Below, in pieces: positions 34,452-47,888 of a stretch of DNA of 64,000 nucleotides. Both the position numbers and the translations under genes were made by a program. Source of the stretch: Paracentrotus lividus (Eukaryota; Echinodermata; Echinoidea; Camarodonta; Echinidae); assembly GCA_940671915.1 (NCBI GenBank), contig CALNVZ010002100.1, forward strand, positions 7,975,132 to 8,039,131. Direction: 5' to 3'. The notes under the pieces were generated by a model. That model saw only the letters and a list, made by a program, of their open reading frames with translations. It was not told the origin of the DNA and ran no database searches. Within the stretch, counting starts at the first letter, position 1; the number at the start of each line of letters is the position of its first letter.

Positions 34452-35762
34452 AAAAATATATCATGCCATCTCATTCCAGAAAATAATTATGTAAATGATA
34501 TACTAATGATACACTAGTAGGCCTACACATGTTAATGATACCATTAAACAGTTGCAAAATTTCTTACAAGTGTAATACTGGTGTCAATAATAATGATACC
34601 GATGGTTATCTCTATTGATTTAAACCATGACCAAATCATGACCATAATGACGATTTATTGACCCACTTATTGGTCAAACCGCATTGAGTCGGTTTGATAG
34701 AATAACAGTGATTTTAGTCAAGTCACGCTATGTGGTTTCATGATAATACCCATCATTATAATTATGTTACCATTATCAAAATAATAATGATGATGATAAC
34801 AACATAATAATCATTATACATGCATAGTGATGGTATTAATAATACAAAACAATAATAACAATTGTTTATATGAGGGACTTGCCAGTTGTGGATCAAAATG
34901 CTATGGAGTTTGTTAATATGTCATTACCGTAATGATGAAATAATTTATTCCAAGAGTAAAACAACGAATAATACAAGAGGAAACTTGCTGGAAAAGAAAT
35001 TCCACCCGGCAATCTAAGGTTTTATATACGTGTTTCTCGCTTAGTGTGGTAAGAAAACGTAATAAACACAAACTAACTCTACTTTGACATGTGGGTATAG
35101 GACTTTAATTACAAATGTATTAGTCCAAGAAAAGGAAAAAGGCTTGGTATTAGCCCGAGCTTTATATTTAGAATACTAAAAAAAAAAAATGCTTCCAACA
35201 AATATTAACAAAGAATAATTTTTAATGAGAGCTGAATTTTTCATGGAAGTAAAGTTACAAGTCTTTCCTTTCTTTTTTCGGTGTGTGTGTGTGTATACAT
35301 CTCTATGGTAGGGGTGGGTGTACGCGTGCGTGAACGTGCATGAGAGTGTGTATGAGTATAAGGATGTGGGTGCGGATGTGTGTGGGTGGGTGTAGGTATG
35401 TGTACGTGTATGTATGTTATCAGTTGTACTGTGCGTCGGAACTGAAGTTTCTAATCTGAAGTAGATACAGTAAGTGTATTTGGGTTATAGTCCTGACACC
35501 CGTGAAACCCTAACTCTTCAGTTTGTAAATACTCCGTTTAGAACATCTATATCGCCTCAAGAGGAGCATCGTTCGTGGAAGAGATAAATGATTAATGATA
35601 CATCGATGTAATGTATTTTATTTCGAATAAATTTCATGACAAAGATTGTCATGATTAAAACTTGGTTGGTGGTTGTATTTTAGACAGTGTTCTACAATGT
35701 AGAAGGTTATTCTATTCCCCTACACGTTGTTGGCTGTTAAATTCTTATTTCATTGTGGGGAG

Positions 35763-35984
35763 TAATGCGGCGGTCACAACTCGCCGTACCTTCGACGTGC
35801 AACTCCCTACGATGGATTTCGTAGAAAAATCGTGCAGCGCAGGTACCTCACAGGCACGTTGCATGTACGACACGCAGGAATCGCAGAAATTGACCAACGA
35901 CATGTGCATGCATTGTGCATGCAACGCAGGCTACGTTGAAGGCACGTGCCCCATAGCCAACGACGAGTTGTGACCGCCGCATTA
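35763..35984. mobile_element. 222-bp MITE with 21-nt perfect ends
   Basis: taatgcggcggtcacaactc at the left and its complement at 35964-35984. The interior is unusually GC-rich and Cys-codon-like (tgcatgcattgtgcatgc), giving a 103-residue open frame that has no start or family support. Confidence 0.88.
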
Positions 35985-38356
35985 GGAGGTAAACTTGGGC
36001 GAAGGGAATATTACTAGTACCTGAATGATTCGTAATATCTACTTTCTCTCGTAATACAGCAATCACTGACCCCTGTTTTCTTTTTGAAGATTTTATATTG
36101 CATATCTTGTTTACATGTCCGTCAATCCCGTAATGATAAATGTACATTAAGACCTTGTTATTACATATTCTTAAACAATGTTTATTTGAAACCCTGTAAT
36201 ATCAGGTTTACGAAATAACAATATAAAAATACATCCGACTGAAGAAAAAAAATGTTCAAACGATAACTTGATAGAATCTTTTGCTTCATTACGAGTTTCA
36301 CAGTTATAACAATATGCATAAAATAACCCATGTTTTGGGAAAATGTGTTTTATTTGGATATGTTTATTGCTATAAGAGTAACACGCAGGCGCGGATACAG
36401 GGGGGGGGCGACGTTGTGAAACACTTCTTTTAAAAGCTTAGTTTACAGAATAATTGTTTCACAAACCACATGGCATCGATCAACTATGATTTCAGAAATA
36501 TTAAAAAAGGTATTACGGGATCGATGAGTATATTTCCGTATGTATGATTAGAGTGCGCAGTGCCTATGTCTGCGCACCCACGTAAATGCGCGATTTTCAT
36601 AGAACAAAACACCAAACTGACATAAATTTCCAATCTTAACCTGAACAATCCATTTTAACACCAAAAACTGCGAAAATAATTGATTAAAAATGAGTTCCAG
36701 CGAGTTTTATTTGCTACCCTGAAAATTTCAGTCATTGTCAAAAAAGAAAAGTCCGAAACTTCACTGCGCTTGAATTGCGTGCAAAATGACGGTGCGTAGA
36801 CATGGACACTATTCAGTTTTGCTACACAAAATGACAAGCCCGTCTGAAAATCGTAAAAAAAGACATTGTTCTTGTAAATAATTTCTTGAATTTTTTAGTT
36901 TCATTTAGCATTAGAATATGAAGAACGGAATAACATTGATGAATCTTAAAATGATATTTCACTTTGTAATAAAATCGAGATAGAATTTTAGGTGCGCAGA
37001 CTTAGGCTCTTCCTTCATACTATATCCTTCATTTTGTAAATTATGATTAAGCCTACATTATAATAATCACCAGATGAATCAAATTTCTATGTAACGATGT
37101 TTACAAATTGCATCTTATTATCTTGTATAAAAATTTGCATGAATAATACAAGACACAAAATAAATTATTTGGATATAATATATATCTTGTCCATAACAAG
37201 AGTTTTGTTCTGTTTGATAATGTTTGTGAGTATACCAGCACACAGCTTGGTTGCGTTATCATGGGTATAGTGCATATAAACAAAAGTTAAGAACACCAAT
37301 GTATTTAGACGTTTTATACCCAAATTAAAACCGTACTTCGTGTTTTAATTTGATAATGCTAACATAACTAAGTAAGTGAGAATATCGGAGCACATACTTT
37401 ATACGTACATGTATATCATCAAAACACTACCATTACAAATATATCTTAGTTTCTTGCTGCATATTTTTTTCATGAAAAAATAAAAACTTTTGTTGTGTTC
37501 CAAATCGAATCTTTAGTTTACTTTAATATTAGACACAGCTTGGCAGAACTGCTAGTGAAAGGATAAATTTTTGCACATAAACAAAATTTTACCTATCCCA
37601 TGATAATGCTGTGTTGGTAGTTGTTCTCGTGATGCGGCGATAGAGGGCATATTTGTGCTCAACATTACCATTGAGATGAGTAGAGAGTTGGAAAGTGCAT
37701 TTGATTTCACAGGCCCTCGAGGGCGTACATGAACTGTCCATTTTGGATTACCACCATTGGTGTACATACTGCATTTGATAGAGTGTGGTGGAATTACGGT
37801 AGCTTACGGTATACGGGGCTGTCAAGATTGTTTCTGTTTGATTTATATGATTATTATATACTATAGAGGTTTTAAAAAATCCCAAACTTAGGGGCATGAT
37901 AAATTATATTCAAAATTACATCATAAGATAGTTCGATGCATATTGTATGAGAGAACAAGGATTTAATTATCTAAATAAATGTACAAGGACATTTTTAGAC
38001 ATGCTTCAGTGTGAAAAAAATTAATATTGTTCGTAAACAACCGACATGTGGAACCTTTTAGAAGGGAATAAATTTCCTATATCTCCAAACTGAGCAAGAC
38101 TTTGCGTTTTTGAAAATATCTCAGAACAGGCTCAAACTACATGTATATTGCTTTAGTCAAAATGATGCTAATCAAGTTATAAGAGCTGACAAATAATTGT
38201 CCATCTCTCTCTCTGTCTCTCTCCCATCCTTTCCTCATTCTTCTCTCCAAATACCCTAGTCAAACTTTTTATTTATGTTTTTATTTCATATTGATTATTA
38301 AAATATTATGCATAGTTTACGGCTGTGAGCCCAATCAAGCTTCATACGCTGTAGCC

Positions 38357-38360
<4 letters not shown>

Positions 38361-38414
<54 letters not shown>
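38361..38414. repeat. Poly-T run, 54 nt
   Basis: Uninterrupted T tract, equivalent to poly-A on the minus strand. Confidence 0.97.
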
Positions 38415-38416
<2 letters not shown>

Positions 38417-39407
38417 TTTATGTCTTGATTTGAATAATTATTATGTTACGTGTATTAAACTTATATTGTCATCATACTGTTTTATGAAACCAATAAATTG
38501 AATGAAATCAAAAGATTTTCTGAAATAAAATCAATGGAATAACTTATTTTACTTATTGTTTTAGTAGATTTATGCCCAACCCTAATTTTGATGAACAAAT
38601 TTGTCTAAAAAAAAGTGTTGTTTTAGTATAATTTTAGTTAGATACAATTCATTCAATCTGACTAAGTAACCATTTCACATAATATCCATTTTTAATCTTG
38701 TGGAGTGGAAATTTCATCTTAATAACAGTTATTTTATTTTATTGCCGAGATATGCAGTCATTTTCTTTATCTACTTAATAACGCATGTTTAAAGCGAAAC
38801 ATCTGATTTTGAAATGGATAGGATACTGTAGGAGTTATGATGCCAAAAAGGAAAACTGCATGCGGAAACCTTTAAAAAGGGCAATACGTTACGGATTTGT
38901 TTTCTACTCATTTATACTAGTCTTCACCGATATAATTTGACTTACCTAACGCTTACTGCCTCCACAACCCCCGTGGGTCGTTGTGGCAGTACTTAATCAA
39001 TGTTATACCCCCGTCACACTGAGCTCGTTTTCACTACGTCCTGGCAAATTTTGTCGAACGGCCTTAGTCTGTATGTAAACCAAGTGGACGTGGTAAAGAC
39101 TTTTTTCGATCTGTTTACGAACTTCATGGACGAGCTCGGTCGGAAAGATGCTAGACTTTTGAAAAGTGTATAAAAAATCGGGCACCCATCCCGTTCTAAA
39201 ATTTATCGCACTGGCAACGTACCTGAAACGAGATGAACGAAATCGCAGTACTTCGATCGTTCTCGATCGTTCTAATAACTGCGGACGGGTTTTCATTGTT
39301 TGAAATGGTTCTCTTTGAAACGGGGTCTGCAACGTGGGAACGGAAATTTTCACCCGTTCCTAACTAGATACCAACGAACTGCAGACGACGTAAAGACGTG
39401 CTGGACG

Positions 39408-40570
39408 CAGTGGCGTAGACAGGTCCTCGAATGTGGGGGGGGGGGGATGATTCGTGAGACTCATATTGCCCAAAATTTTAAGGTAAACGAAAGGTGTTTT
39501 TTGTATCTTTACACACAAAGAAGGGGGAAGGCCGATTTTGGGGGTTGCATTGAATTTCCTCAGCAAATATGCAATTCCAGGCGAGCGCGAAGCGCGAGCG
39601 GAAAATTTTGAGGTAAACGAGACGCCAGTGTGTTTTTCTTTGGAAAATTTTGAGGTCAAGAGGGTTTTTTTTTTGGTATCTATACACACAATGAAGGGGC
39701 AAAAATAAGGGCCGATTTAGGGGGTTGCGCGCCAAATTTTTTTAGCAAATATACAATTCTAGGCGAGCGCGGCGCGAGCGGAAAATTTTGAGGTAAACGA
39801 GGTGTTTTTTGTATCTATACACACAAAGAAGGGGCAAAAAGGGCCGATTTTGGGGGTTGCGCCTAATTACCTCAGCAAATATACAAGGCTTGCATATTGA
39901 AAATAAGAAATTAAACAAACATTCCGTACCAGAAGCGTTTATATGCCAACTTTTTACTTCTTCTAAGCGAGCGCGAAGCACGAGCTAAAAAAAAAGGGAA
40001 AAAAGAAGCAATTTAGGGGCCTGAGCCCGATTTCGTATCCACAAAGGGGTTATTCTGCAAAATATACCGAGAGCTGCATAAGCCTACACCTCTTATACAC
40101 CTCGGCAAATATTATTATATTAAAAATATAATTATAAGTATGAATACAATTAAAATAAACATATAAGGTAAATAAACTATTAGAAATAAAGCTCTAGGAA
40201 GAAAAACAAAATAATTTCCCTGGAAATAATAACATAAGTATAGGCCTAAATATAAATAAATATATGATAGATTTAGAAATAATAAATCTGGATTTAATAA
40301 TGAAAATAATAATAATAATAATAATAATTATAATAGTAATAATATTAATAATAATAATAATAATATGCGAGCGCGAAGCGCGAGCGAAAAATTTAAAACT
40401 CCGTCATGTCCGTGGAAGAAAAAGGAGTGTGCAAGCCTATTTCAGCCTTTAAAAAAATACATATCACCCGTGAAAAGTGGGGGGATGATTGTACGCGCCA
40501 TCCCCGCCGCCACCTTTGAGTTGAGGGGAATGCATCCTCCCCATCCCCCCCCCCACTGTCTACGCCCCTG
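39408..40570. mobile_element. 1.16 kb element, CAGTGGCGTAGACA ends
   Basis: cagtggcgtagaca at 39408-39421 and tgtctacgcccctg at 40557-40570 form short inverted ends, next to G and C runs. Inside lie three imperfect copies of a 130-180 bp unit (39470-39892), and later an AAT microsatellite (40305-40365). The ends resemble the cagtggcg start common in hAT-like elements, but no transposase or clear target duplication is visible. Confidence 0.6.
39470..39892. repeat. Three copies of a GAGCGCGAAGCGCGAGC-linked unit
   Basis: Each unit reads aaaattttgaggtaaacga, tgtatctatacacacaaag, gggccgattttgggggttgc, cagcaaatatacaa, then gcgagcgcgaagcgcgagcg. The near-palindromic last phrase recurs again at 39965 and 40369. 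Confidence 0.85.
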
Positions 40571-41384
40571 GATGGACGTATTGGATTTGAATTCAGAGAT
40601 AGTTTGGTCAAATTTACACGTTCTATCTCGGACCATGAATAACGGGGGGGGGGGGAAGAGGGGGATTATATGATTTTGTTGTCCCCCTCCAAAGACCAAT
40701 CGTTTGACTTTTTTCTGCCGTTCTTGTGCTTAAAGTGAACATTTTGCTGTACAATACAAACAAAAATAGTAAAACTTTTGAAACAATCTTATTGCAACAG
40801 CATTGGTTGCTTGATCGATCTGCGTTGGTTATGAATGAAAATAAACGAGAAAAAACTTGGACCCAGGAGGGATTCGAACCCGTAAAGTATACATTTATCT
40901 CTTTTCTATAGGGTGCTTAGTTCTAAATAATCAAAATTCGGGGTTCCCAGTTGGTTGACGAAGGTTAAATGAACCTTCTAAACTTTTACTGTAACCCCAA
41001 TGGATGAACATGCTTTGTTATGTATGAGGTAAATTTGAAACAGAACGTAGAAATATCGGAGTTGAGAGGTTTAGTGACTGCAAAGATCATTGTGTTCGAT
41101 CCCTGAAACAGCACTTATGCAATTGGTACACCTTAATTAGTTACTGCAAGGATTAAATGAATGAAAAACATTGTGTGTAGGCAAGCCCGCAAACTTCAAA
41201 ATGATTTATAAAAACTATCCACTTAAAAATAATAAATTCAAAATATTATCATCATTGTGAAGACAAATGAATAAATCAAACCAAATAAAAAATTATTAAT
41301 TACTCGGCTTTTATTTTGTTCTGAAATACATGTTTATGTTCTTCTTTATCAGCATCGTGTGTCCGCTATCCTGGATTCACACCA

Positions 41385-41796
41385 GGGCCCGTATTCCATA
41401 AACTATATGCAATTTGTCTTAAGTCTAAGTATTTTTTTAAAAAGATTTTGTCCAGGAAGAAGAAAAAATTCTTAGCCTTCATTCCAAACACGTTAAGCAC
41501 TAATTCTGACCTTTATTAATATTGTAATGTTTAATTTTGTGGTCTCAAGTTAAGCCACTAGGTAGTAGGCTTAAAGTTAGGATAAAATTATTTTTTTTTC
41601 TTATGTGCGTATTTGTAGGCGTAACTCCATTTAAGACTTTTGACTGAGCCCAAATCTAAGAATTTATGTTTAACTGTCAAAAATAGGCTTAGACAAACTT
41701 TTTTAATTAAACAAAAAATACGTTTAGCAAAAAGAGTTTTTTATTTTAAATGCTTAAGTTTCATGCTTATGTCCAAGATTTATGGAATACGGGCCC
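41385..41796. mobile_element. MITE with GGGCCCGTATTCCATAAA ends
   Basis: gggcccgtattccataaa at 41385-41402 and its exact complement at 41779-41796. The interior also has inverted cttaagtc / gacttaag type words. Non-coding, 412 bp. Confidence 0.87.
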
Positions 41797-42122
41797 AGAT
41801 TGTGGTACTATCAGAAGGGCATGTATATAGCAGAGTTTGGAACACCAGAAGCACTACTGGAGAAACAAGATAGTATATTCGCTTCACTTGTCAGAAATAA
41901 CTAATCAATCTTTTCACCAGCATGTATGTTTTTTTTTGTTTTTTTTTAATTGGATGTTATTATTTATGTGTCCTAGAAAGATATTACAATTATTGTATTC
42001 AATATTTGATTATAAATTATGCTACTTCTTGATTATTAAACTATGTACATTTTTTTTTTTTTTTAATTTTCATATTCTATTACATCTAGGATAAAATATA
42101 CCCTCGAACTTAGTCCAGCATT

Positions 42123-42143
42123 GGGTTAGGGTTAGGGTTAGGG
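42123..42143. repeat. Short telomere-like GGGTTA tract
   Basis: gggttagggttagggttagg, three and a half repeats of the animal telomere motif, directly abutting the left end of the foldback element that follows. Confidence 0.85.
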
Positions 42144-43156
42144 CTTATGCTAAAGTGTAGCGTTGTGGCGCGGCGCGGCGCGTTGAAAAGTGGAAATAAT
42201 CGACGAAAAAAAAATAATGTGTCTTTAAAGCGTCCAACGAAAAAAGGAAAAGATTCTGGATCGATTTTAGTGAAATTTGTGGAAATGATTATCATTTTTC
42301 GGACTCGAGACTTTAGCTTAAGCCCTTGTGTGGGATTAGTGTGCATGTGTGTGTGTGTGTGTGTGTTTGTGTGTGTCAAAAATTGTGTGACTAATAGTTC
42401 CAAAACGATGAAAAGTTCGGTCGATCCTGTTTACGGCTATCGACAGCTATCGAAATTGGCAGCAATCAGAAATCGCGATGGGCTAGTCCTGGTCCACTCT
42501 GGAGAGCGTTTCATGAAAGGACTTGTGTTTTATCCGACAAACTGTTATAAGCTACTGAAATGCTTGCATCTGATTGGCTGAAAGCAAATTTGTCGGATAA
42601 AATGTCTGACATGTCCTTTGATGAAATGACCCCTGGTCCTGGTCCACGTTCACATTGTTTAAATTGCGAATTTCAATGAAATTTATCATGAAAGTATAAG
42701 GCAGTATAAAGCCTAATGTAAGGTCACGGCTCTATTATGTCAAAATAAGACAATCTAACTTTTTCTACCATTATTTTGCTAGTAAATTTACAACACTTGT
42801 TTTTGGGTCCCAGATTCGAGTCCCAGCCATGGAATTAATTTCTTTCCGCAAGAAAATTCATTTATATTGTGCTGCAATCGACCGCAGGTAAGGTGAGGTA
42901 AATTACTGGAATTGTTTAGAAATCCTTAAATTGGCAACATATTATCAATACATATCGATTTCCTGCGATAATTGCTATTTTAAAGCTATTTGATAACATA
43001 ATTGAAATGATGTAGAAATAGAAGGGAAAATTCTGAGGAGGAAGAAAAAAATTTATAATTTGATTCAACCAAGTCATGTCCCGAATGAGCCAATTGCCAA
43101 GAATATTGGTGCTAATTTTGTTTCACGAAATTCCCAACATACAAACATGCAGTACA

Positions 43157-43195
<39 letters not shown>

Positions 43196-43389
43196 CACAC
43201 AAAACACACAAACACACACAACACACACACACAAAACACACCACGCACACATCACACAATACGTGCCAAACAATTTGAATCTTTTCCTTTTTTTTGGACG
43301 CTTTAAAGACACCTTATTTTTTTTCGTCGATTATTTCAATTTTTCAACGCGCCGCGCCGCGCCACAACGCTAACACTTTAGCATAAGCC
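42142..43389. mobile_element. 1.25 kb foldback element, ~115-nt arms
   Basis: The left arm (42142-42257) begins ggcttatgctaaagtgtagc and carries gcgcggcgcggcgcgtt. The right arm (43278-43389) is its complement. The interior has GT repeats at 42345-42378 and CA repeats at 43150-43240, also in inverted relation. No protein is encoded. Confidence 0.88.
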
Positions 43390-44146
43390 AATAATATTAC
43401 AAAAATATTTCAAAAAAATGTTTTGTTCACTGTGCATGGTCACTATGATGACGTCTGTTTTTTTTTTTTTTTTTTTTAAATACATAACATAGTAATATTT
43501 CTTTGGCACGTTCAACGCACAAAATAATTGCCATGAGGCCAAGTTGTGACTAAGTATAATTATCACATAATGAAGATGAACAAAAAACAACAAATCTGAT
43601 AAGAACGGCTATGAAATGTTTACACTGTCATCTTTATCAAATTTTCGTATTTGCAGAAATATCACGCTTCAAAGTTTTCAAATTTGAAATTAAATCTATA
43701 TTTTCTTAAGTTTGCAATTTGTACATTATTTTCTTTCTTTTTTTTTTCTGAAATGTTAGTACTAATGGACAATCGGGAAAAACTAACGTCCTCGTTTTCA
43801 CTAAATCAAAGAATCATTTACATCGGGGTTTCTGTGACAGAATAATAGATGTTTAAAAAATTCTGAGTGTTTCAGATTTGGATTTGGTGTCTTTGAAAAA
43901 AAAAAAAGAAGACATTATCATGGTACCACGATGTTGACCTACACATCCCCACCAGAATGTCCAAGGGGGCGACTATAATTACTAATTACATATCTAATTT
44001 CAACAAATTAGCAGGTCATACGAATATATATTATGTATAATTATGTGCATGTATCAACCTATGCACACTCGTAAAACTTGAAAAGCACAAATTATGCAGT
44101 CCATATTTTTGAAAGCGATTGTGATTCTAATTTGATGTTATACTGA

Positions 44147-44260
44147 TCAAGTAGATCGTCTACTTCTTGGTCTATCCCGTCTCTCGGTTTCTCTCTCGGT
44201 TTCTCTCTGGCGTTGTTGGATTTGTTGAAACAAAGAAACGACGCATAGTATACAGGATAG
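44147..44260 (-). CDS. Tetraspan gene terminal exon, end of TM4 and basic tail
   Basis: 38 codons including TGA at 44149-44147, acceptor tactctag, phase 0. Encodes LSCILCVVSLFQQIQQ, which continues the hydrophobic segment from exon 5, then an Arg/Glu-rich tail with a short REKP/RETE-type repeat in the DNA. A longer open frame in another phase through the same exon would not join exon 5 and is rejected. Confidence 0.72.
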   Translation of the reverse strand, partial: LSCILCVVSLFQQIQQRQRETERETERRDRPRSRRST

Positions 44261-47200
44261 CTAGAGTAAATATGGGAGAAATGATACATGAAAATCAGCT
44301 TATGGCTCCAAACAAAGTGCGTCAGCTTCCCGCGTCTTTTGTACCAGTACCAAAAGACGATCCCGAAAGTTAATACGGCTTAAACACGTTAAAAGCAGAA
44401 AGCCGATTGTTTCTCGCGTTGGATCAGGAAGCTGCGGGGACGCACTTTGTTTGGAGAAGGCGCTTTAATTATTGTTCACATGCCAAAAATAATCTTATGA
44501 TATTGTGTGCTATATAATTGACATTATACAGTACAATATGTGTATTAATGAGAATTTCCCTATCGATTAGGTTTATATATAAGTTCCTATTATTGGATCG
44601 TCAAAATGTGTTAATAATTACTATTTTTGTAGTGTGCCTATAATGCATGTATAAAGTAAGCTAATTTAAATGTATAGATTTTTAAAAAAATGAATACGTT
44701 TCATCTATCATTCTGCACTAGTTCAGAAACGATGCAAAGTATCTTTTATCTAGCTGTATATACCTAAAAATGACAGATGTCTAACTTTATTATGTCTTGC
44801 TATGATTAAAGAATGAAACACTGCCTGTGGAAGGAATACTTACATCAACCAACGTGGATGTGATATGAAATGCTAACGGCAGGACGAGAGATATTCCCAT
44901 GATAGACATTTGAAGCTGTTTTTTTTTAATATGTAACAGATAGATATATAAGAATGATTGGAATAGGTTATGTGTAATCTGAAAAAAATATATATATCGT
45001 AATGAATAGGAATATTTAGAAAAAATGTTAGAAAGTGCAAAACTGAAGTCATTGTCAAAATTAAAATAATCTTTCGAAATTTCAAAATAAAACAACGTTC
45101 CATCATTATGCCTCATAATTCTAAATGTGGAACAAAAGGGGCGAAGACTTACTTCTAATTTGTATCCTCAAGGTTGATGTGAGGTGTTTTATTTTGCCAT
45201 TCTGTGTTATATCCTCTATTCTTGAATTGCGTTTTTATTTTTTTAGTTGAGAGTATTTAATCATAATTAACATAAAGAGAAGTCACTTACCATTGCTCCA
45301 AAGACCTCTACAATGGTGATGAAATGCAATACAACCAGGCAACATATTACAATCAAGAATGGTAGCACTAGGAATCGTAATCGCTGCAATATGAAACAAG
45401 ACATTATAATATATCTAAAATATTATTTTGTGTATCACGGGAGTTTTAACATTGAATTGCAGTGGCGGATCCAGTTTAGGGACGCATCCCTTATCATAAA
45501 AAAAAACACACTTATTCACTGTACATGTTAAAATCGGAAAAATTCGGCGGCATCCCCCCTTCCCATTTTCAAATCTTGGATCCGCCACTGGATTGTCACG
45601 TACATCAAGAGGCATTAACAATGATTCTAACATGGGTCGTAATAAGACGAGCCATGATTCTAACAAGGATCAATTATTATGTCTTAATTCAATACTGTAT
45701 AATAACACCATTGCGATATGTTTTACACCATGACAATTAATCATTGAATGAGACAATTTTTTAACCATGCCCATTTCTAAAAGCCCATAGATTATGTCCT
45801 CCATCAAAGGTGTTGCCATGGGCATCATGTTTTCGGTTGACCGTCCGTCCATCCCATTTGCTCGTTATATCGCATTATCTCAAGAAATATAATTAAGACA
45901 CAAATTTCCGACTTGAAGTATGTATCAACATAAGGAAGATGATTTTATTATGTTTTGGATTACGTAGGCCAAAAGTCAAGGGTAACAGAGGTCAACCATA
46001 TGAAATTCAATGTGTCGAGCTTATTATCGCGATATCTCAAGAATCATTTAGTTAATGTACTTAAATTTAAGGATAGTGTGTATTATCATAGTCAGATAAT
46101 CTCATCAGATGTTAGAGAATGTACATTGAAGGTTGAGGTCAACATAAATTATAGATTACAGGTTGTTAGAGCGGAGGCATACTGAGGCGCAGTCACATTT
46201 GTCTTGTTTGAATATTGATGTGTTGGAAGTTGTATAACATGTTTTTATTTTTCGCCTCATGATAATGATGTGGAGCTGTTATCACTTCTAGTAAAAGGAA
46301 ACTTACCTTACATGATGCAAACACCAACAGTATGGAAACAATCAGGTATATCACGAAGAAAACTAGAGCAAATATTCTGCCATAAAATTCAGTCCGATCT
46401 TGGTCTTCGATTTGACTTATTATGTCACCTGTTTAGAAATAAAATAATAAATATTATATTCACAAATCCCATTCAAAATTCTCCAAAATGACATTCGAAA
46501 TGAATAGTTTGTAAATGTGTATTGTTAAAAAAAAAAATCTAATGAAAAAAATAAAAATAAAACCCGGATATAGGCCTAAACACAGTCGATTGTGGTTTGA
46601 ATAGTTATATAGGGGGACTGTATGTCAATAACACATGAACAGTGCGTCCCAGAAAAAGAAAATCAAATTTTTGGGTGCCTCATATATAAAATTGATAACT
46701 TAAAGTATGTGCAATACAGAAACAACTCATTCTGTCCAGTGATACCAAACTTATACATGTGCTCTCATGGATAATTTAGAAACCTTTGTCAAAATTACCT
46801 TGTACCAAATTTGGGGAGAAAAAACCCACGGCTTCCTGATCATCCATGAAGTGCATTATTTCTGCCAAAACCTGGTGCAAGGCGACTTTGACACAAGTTT
46901 TTTGTTGGTTATTTTTTAAGCACAACCACACAGTCACCCGTGACAACACATGTAAATAATTCAGCGTACCTTAAGTATACTCTTTTACTATAAGGCCTTC
47001 CTACGGTCACACTATTTATATATTTTTAATTAACGAGGCTCTCAAGGTTGGGTTTACTTTTTTATGCACTATGATGTCAGTGATTTCAATAAATTTCGTT
47101 ATATAAAAATGTTACCTAATTTCAGGTAAACGTTTTAGAAACTGAATATGATTTTTTTTTTTTTTTTTTTTTTTAATGGACTCCTCCGGGCTGGAGTTTG

Positions 47201-47839
47201 TATGTTTAGAAAAATAAAGTAAAGTCTAAACAGCACAACACTGAAAATTTCATCAAAATCGGAAAAGAAATAGCAACGTTATGAATTTTATTATGTTTAG
47301 ATTTTTTTAAAGGAAACAGTTCTTAGCATATTCAAATGAGCAAACTCATGATGTCACATATTGACCCCTATATGACCTTTGATCTCATCATCCTCATCAA
47401 CACACATGTAGTATTATCCAAGAATCATTTGTACCAACTGTGAACACATTTGATGGAGAAATAAAGAAATGAGAGCAAGTTAAACAAAAACTTTTTCATT
47501 TTTTGTAACAGTGTAACAGATGGCCTCATATTTTGACCTTTTGACCCCTAGATGATTTTTGACCCCATCATCCTCATCAGCACATATTTGGTATTACCTA
47601 AGTCTCATTTGTACCAAGTGTAAACACAAATGTTGCAGAAATAAAGAAATAAGAGCAAATTAAACAAAAAAATAAAAACTTTAACATTTTCGTAACAGAT
47701 GGCCTAATATCATTTTACCTTTTGACCACTGGATGAATTTTGACCCCATCATCCTTATCAACACATATTTGGTATTACCCAAGTATCATTTGCACCAAAG
47801 GCGAAGACTAATGATGCAGAAATAAAGAAATGAGAGCAA

Positions 47840-47888
<49 letters not shown>

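Larger units (their letters stand above)
34452..44146. other. Intergenic region between convergent genes
   Basis: No coding sequence can be supported. It contains a TG-rich patch (35280-35420), small inverted-repeat elements (35763-35984, 41385-41796, 42142-43389), a 54-nt T run, a GCGAGCGCGAAGCGCGAGC repeat block, and AAT microsatellite. 36.0-38.3 kb holds nothing recognisable apart from a G-run at 36400. Confidence 0.65.

Noticed and set aside
35662-35973. Cys-rich 103-residue frame
   Set aside because: Most of it is the interior of a 222-bp inverted-repeat element; no signal peptide or related protein is evident.
44092-44289. 65-residue frame with REKPREKP repeat
   Set aside because: It overlaps the last exon of the tetraspan gene in another phase and would not continue from exon 5; the chosen phase completes TM4.
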